Source of the DNA: CAZUAQ01 sp964618455 | GTDB lineage: Bacteria > Planctomycetota > Phycisphaerae > UBA1845 > PWPN01 | Assembly: GCA_964618455.1 (NCBI GenBank) | Contig: CAZUAQ010000012.1 | Span: 62,001 to 126,000, forward strand | Direction: 5' to 3' | DNA length: 64,000 nt | Program-made: the position numbers and the translations under genes | Notes under the pieces: generated by a model | What the model was told of the DNA's origin: nothing | Database searches by the model: none | Seen by the model: the letters and a program-made list of their open reading frames with translations, nothing else | Part shown: positions 61,635 through 64,000 of the stretch, one piece after another | Numbering within the stretch: position 1 is the stretch's first letter | Layout: every line of letters starts with the position of its first letter

Positions 61635-62078
61635 ATGGCCGAGACTCCGATCGTTCCTGAACTGGAACAGAAGCAGACGTTACCGGCTGTCGCATTCGGA
61701 CCGAAGATCCTGCTGATCGGGGCGGGCGCGTTGCTGATTCTCGCCTTTGGGATCCTCTGGGTCCTGACGCCGGGCGGTCCGCGGCTGATCGTCGAATCGG
61801 AGTCGCCCGATGGGGCATACCTCTGCCGTGTCTACGAATACGCACCCGGCGAATCGGATAAGCCGGCGAATGCCGATTATTGGACGTACGACTTCATCGC
61901 TCTCCACGCCGACAGCGAAGAGACCATCAGTTCCGCCATCGAACGACGGATGGATGCCCGGCTGGTGGAGGAAGATATCGACATTCTATGGCCCGGCGGG
62001 TGCGTCACCATCGAGGTCCCTCACAGCAAGGACTTCGGACGCTTTCACCTGATGCTGCCCTGGCGGCCTTCGTCGTGA
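61635..62078 (+). CDS. Single-helix membrane protein, unknown function
   Basis: 147 residues from ATG 61635, behind GGAGGAA. One helix (GPKILLIGAGALLILAFGIL) near residues 22-42 is followed by a beta-rich domain of about 90 residues (GPRLIVESESPDGAYLCRVY, DILWPGGCVTIEVPHSKDFG). This resembles the small hypothetical proteins that follow a P-G-x-L-I-V-E-S/S-P-D-G pattern in planctomycetes. No catalytic motif. Confidence 0.7.
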   Translation: MAETPIVPELEQKQTLPAVAFGPKILLIGAGALLILAFGILWVLTPGGPRLIVESESPDGAYLCRVYEYAPGESDKPANADYWTYDFIALHADSEETISSAIERRMDARLVEEDIDILWPGGCVTIEVPHSKDFGRFHLMLPWRPSS

Positions 62079-62271
62079 TGGCCGGATCGGCGTTCCTTTG
62101 CTCACCACTATCGAAGCTTGTTCGTGAATCACTCCCTGCCTTGTCGGCATTCTGCCGTTGAAATCGGTTAGCTTGCGACCATTCCCCATCGACGCAACAA
62201 TAAGGGTTTGCCTGGAGCCCCGCGGGGGTGACAGACCCGCGTAGATTCGTATTTCAAACAGGAGAGACATC

Positions 62272-63504
62272 GTGACTCGATGGATGGCAATGTTGGCGGT
62301 GGCGGCGTGTGGTGTGCTGGGTTCGTTCGGCGTGGCGTCGGCGGATGACGGTGCCGTCGGAAGCTGGAACCTGTCGGTGGGTGAGCCGCCGCACACGTAT
62401 CCTTCGTGGATCAAGGTGGAGAAAAAGGGCGGTAAGCTGGAGGGCACGTTCCTCGGCGGCGCCGGCAGCCCGGGCGGTTGCGGTGAGGTCAAGGTCGACG
62501 GCGATACGATGACGTTCAACGCCCACGGCTGGAAGTGGGAAGGCGAGATCGATGGCGACAAGCTCAAAGGCACGGCTACGAATGACAAGGGCGAAAAGCG
62601 TCCGTTTGAGGGCCGCCGCTCGGTGGCCAAGCCCGACCTGACCGGTCGATGGATCATGCGCGCTCCGGATGACGAACTGTTCGAGACCAAGGTCGCGCTG
62701 GAGATCGAAGAGTTTGCTGGCGAATACGAAGGGATGCTCGAGGGGCTGGATCGCGAGGTCAGCGATCTCATGCTCGACGAGGACGAATTCAGCTTCTACA
62801 TCGAGCCCGGCTTCAGCTCCGGGGAAAGCGGCCGATCGGTGCAGGTGAAGGTCCAGGGCCATCGGATGGTGGGCGATGTGATCAACATGGATGGCACCGA
62901 GGCCAAGATCACCCTCGAGAAAGAGATGGAGTGGGGCCAGCCGATCAAGCTGTTCAACGGCAAGAACCTCGACGGCTGGAAGCCGCTGGGCAACAAGGAT
63001 AATTATCACTGGACGGTCAAGGACGGCGTGATGGTGAACGAAGGCGGTGGCGGCGCGGCCAACATCGTCAGCGAGCGGAAGTTCAAGGACTTCAAGGCGG
63101 TCGTCGAATTCAAGGTGCCCGAGGGCGGCAACAGCGGCGTGTACCTGCGTGGTCGTTACGAGATCCAGGTCCAGGACGATCACGGCAAGGATCCCGGCAA
63201 TGGGAGCTGCGGGGCGATCTACGGACGCAACGCGCCGAAGGTCAACGCCTGCAAGAAGGCCGGCGAGTGGCAGACGTACGAAATCGAGATCATCGGTCGA
63301 TATGTGACGGTGAAGCACAACGGGCGGACCATTCATGATCACGTCTTTCTGGAAGGTATCACCGGCGGGGCCATCGACAGCCATGAGGACAAGCCCGGCC
63401 CGATCTACCTGCAGGGCGATCACGGCGCGATTGCCTACCGCACCATCGAGATCACGCCGGTCAAGGGCGATCCGGGCGAGAAGGGAGCCCGTTCCGGCTC
63501 GTGA
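62272..63504 (+). CDS. DUF1080 (3-keto-disaccharide hydrolase) family secreted protein
   Basis: 410 residues starting GTG 62272 behind AGGAGA (an ATG 12 bp on is an alternative). Signal peptide to about residue 25 (FGVASADD). Residues about 27-210 contain two beta-barrel-like repeats (GSWNLSVGEPPHTYPSWIKV; GRWIMRAPDDELFETKVALE). Residues about 223-400 are the DUF1080 domain (IKLFNGKNLDGWKPL; GGNSGVYLRGRYEIQVQDDH; GAIYGRNAPKVNACKKAGEW). Members bind or hydrolyse sugars outside the cell. It is a separate unit with a downstream terminator (63570-63611). Common in planctomycetes. Confidence 0.9.
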   Translation: MTRWMAMLAVAACGVLGSFGVASADDGAVGSWNLSVGEPPHTYPSWIKVEKKGGKLEGTFLGGAGSPGGCGEVKVDGDTMTFNAHGWKWEGEIDGDKLKGTATNDKGEKRPFEGRRSVAKPDLTGRWIMRAPDDELFETKVALEIEEFAGEYEGMLEGLDREVSDLMLDEDEFSFYIEPGFSSGESGRSVQVKVQGHRMVGDVINMDGTEAKITLEKEMEWGQPIKLFNGKNLDGWKPLGNKDNYHWTVKDGVMVNEGGGGAANIVSERKFKDFKAVVEFKVPEGGNSGVYLRGRYEIQVQDDHGKDPGNGSCGAIYGRNAPKVNACKKAGEWQTYEIEIIGRYVTVKHNGRTIHDHVFLEGITGGAIDSHEDKPGPIYLQGDHGAIAYRTIEITPVKGDPGEKGARSGS

Positions 63505-63569
63505 CCCCTGGACCCTCCGAGATCGTGAATCGTCGGTCCGCCAGGATCGGGATTCCAGAAAAGCTCATC

Positions 63570-63611
63570 CCGGCCGCCGCGTTTTGTAAGACGCGCGCGG
63601 CCGGTTTCTTT
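63570..63611 (+). terminator. Rho-independent terminator of the DUF1080 gene
   Basis: A 13-bp stem (CCGGCCGCCGCGT, one mismatch, with ACGCGCGCGGCCGG), loop TTTGTAAG, then TTTCTTT. Confidence 0.85.
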
Positions 63612-63746
63612 ATGGTTCTATCCGGGACCCATTATTGCGGACATACAGTATCGCATACTTGGCGGGTAAATAATTTTAAGTCTTTACCATAATTGGCCTT
63701 ATGAATGTGATGGGGCGTTTCTCATGAACTTTTGATTACCAAACAC

Positions 63747-63774
63747 TTGCCAAACATCCGATGTGGTTTATACT
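63747..63774 (+). promoter_or_regulatory. Sigma70-like promoter for the last gene
   Basis: TTGCCA (63747-63752) and TATACT (63769-63774) separated by 16 bp, the same -10 and spacer as the promoter at 28716. It lies 183 bp before the ATG at 63957, in the 345-bp gap 63612-63956; no further feature is recognised there. Confidence 0.55.
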
Positions 63775-63956
63775 TGAGGCTCACGGGTGGATTCAGCCGC
63801 CTGTTGTCTTCAATTGGACGTTGAACACAGGACTTTCGAACTCAGGACAAGAGGGGTTTCCCGGCGTGTCGCCAAGGCATGTCGGCCCCGCCGAACCGCG
63901 CGATGCCCTGTTGAACCGGGTGTGAAGGCGGTCGGCCCCACACGACGAGGAATGCC

Positions 63957-64000
63957 ATGAGCAACAAGACTTCCCCCGACGGCGCCGCCCTGGATCGAGC
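63957..64000 (+). CDS. Start of an unidentified gene (cut by the window end)
   Basis: ATG followed by 14 codons (MSNKTSPDGAALDR), open to the window edge, behind a GAGGAATGCC ribosome binding site. There is a good promoter upstream. Too short to identify. Confidence 0.5.
   Translation, partial: MSNKTSPDGAALDR

Overview
The window looks like a chromosome segment of a GC-rich Planctomycetota bacterium, probably of the Phycisphaerae type. This is inferred from gene content, since no 16S rRNA is present. The pointers are two prepilin-like proteins with a planctomycete-style C-terminus, a PEP-CTERM protein and a dockerin-type protein, a membrane protein ending in a CRGCLYDLTG...CPECG zinc ribbon, GH172 (DUF2961) and DUF1080 sugar enzymes, and a solitary 5S rRNA gene. 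A run of ten Ns at 11177-11186 shows a draft assembly.

Region 1 (0.8-20.9 kb) is devoted to multiheme c-type cytochromes. Nine genes together carry about 80 c-heme attachment motifs. Three apparently separate units come first: a nine-heme and an eight-heme lipoprotein-like cytochrome, both leftward, and an eight-heme cytochrome, rightward. A PAS-LuxR regulator sits among them. Similar AT-centred inverted repeats lie upstream of all three cytochromes.

From 6.8 to 20.9 kb runs a ten-gene block in which almost every junction overlaps. It encodes a large outer-membrane beta-barrel candidate, three NHL beta-propeller proteins, four soluble multiheme cytochromes (12, 4, 8 and 20 hemes), an octaheme/cytochrome-b fusion of CbcL type, and a membrane-anchored triheme cytochrome. 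These parts would suffice for a quinol-to-outside electron conduit. Each propeller gene is translationally coupled to the multiheme gene that follows it.

Region 2 (21.3-25.7 kb) is a sugar ABC transporter without its ATPase; one permease has an unusually large periplasmic insert. Region 3 (26-37.8 kb) holds housekeeping and unassigned genes: DUF2203, zinc-ribbon and membrane proteins, a LysM protein, an adenylate-kinase-like P-loop protein, a PilZ protein, a GNAT-nitrilase fusion, an LPP20-like secreted protein and a B12-binding radical SAM enzyme.

Region 4 (38-48.4 kb) is carbohydrate-related: a six-hairpin glycosidase, two secreted proteins of uncertain activity, a GH172 protein and a coupled CDF metal exporter. 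Region 5 (48.4-56.7 kb) has surface and secreted proteins (dockerin and PEP-CTERM paralogues, two prepilin-like proteins, a Cys-rich and a His/Tyr-rich protein), two PilZ-like proteins, the orphan 5S rRNA, a MarR regulator and a Nudix hydrolase. Region 6 (56.8-64 kb) has a CbiMQO nickel/cobalt ECF transporter, a SIS-domain isomerase, a two-gene module with DUF488 that is visibly less GC-rich, a DUF1080 protein, and the start of a further gene behind a good promoter.
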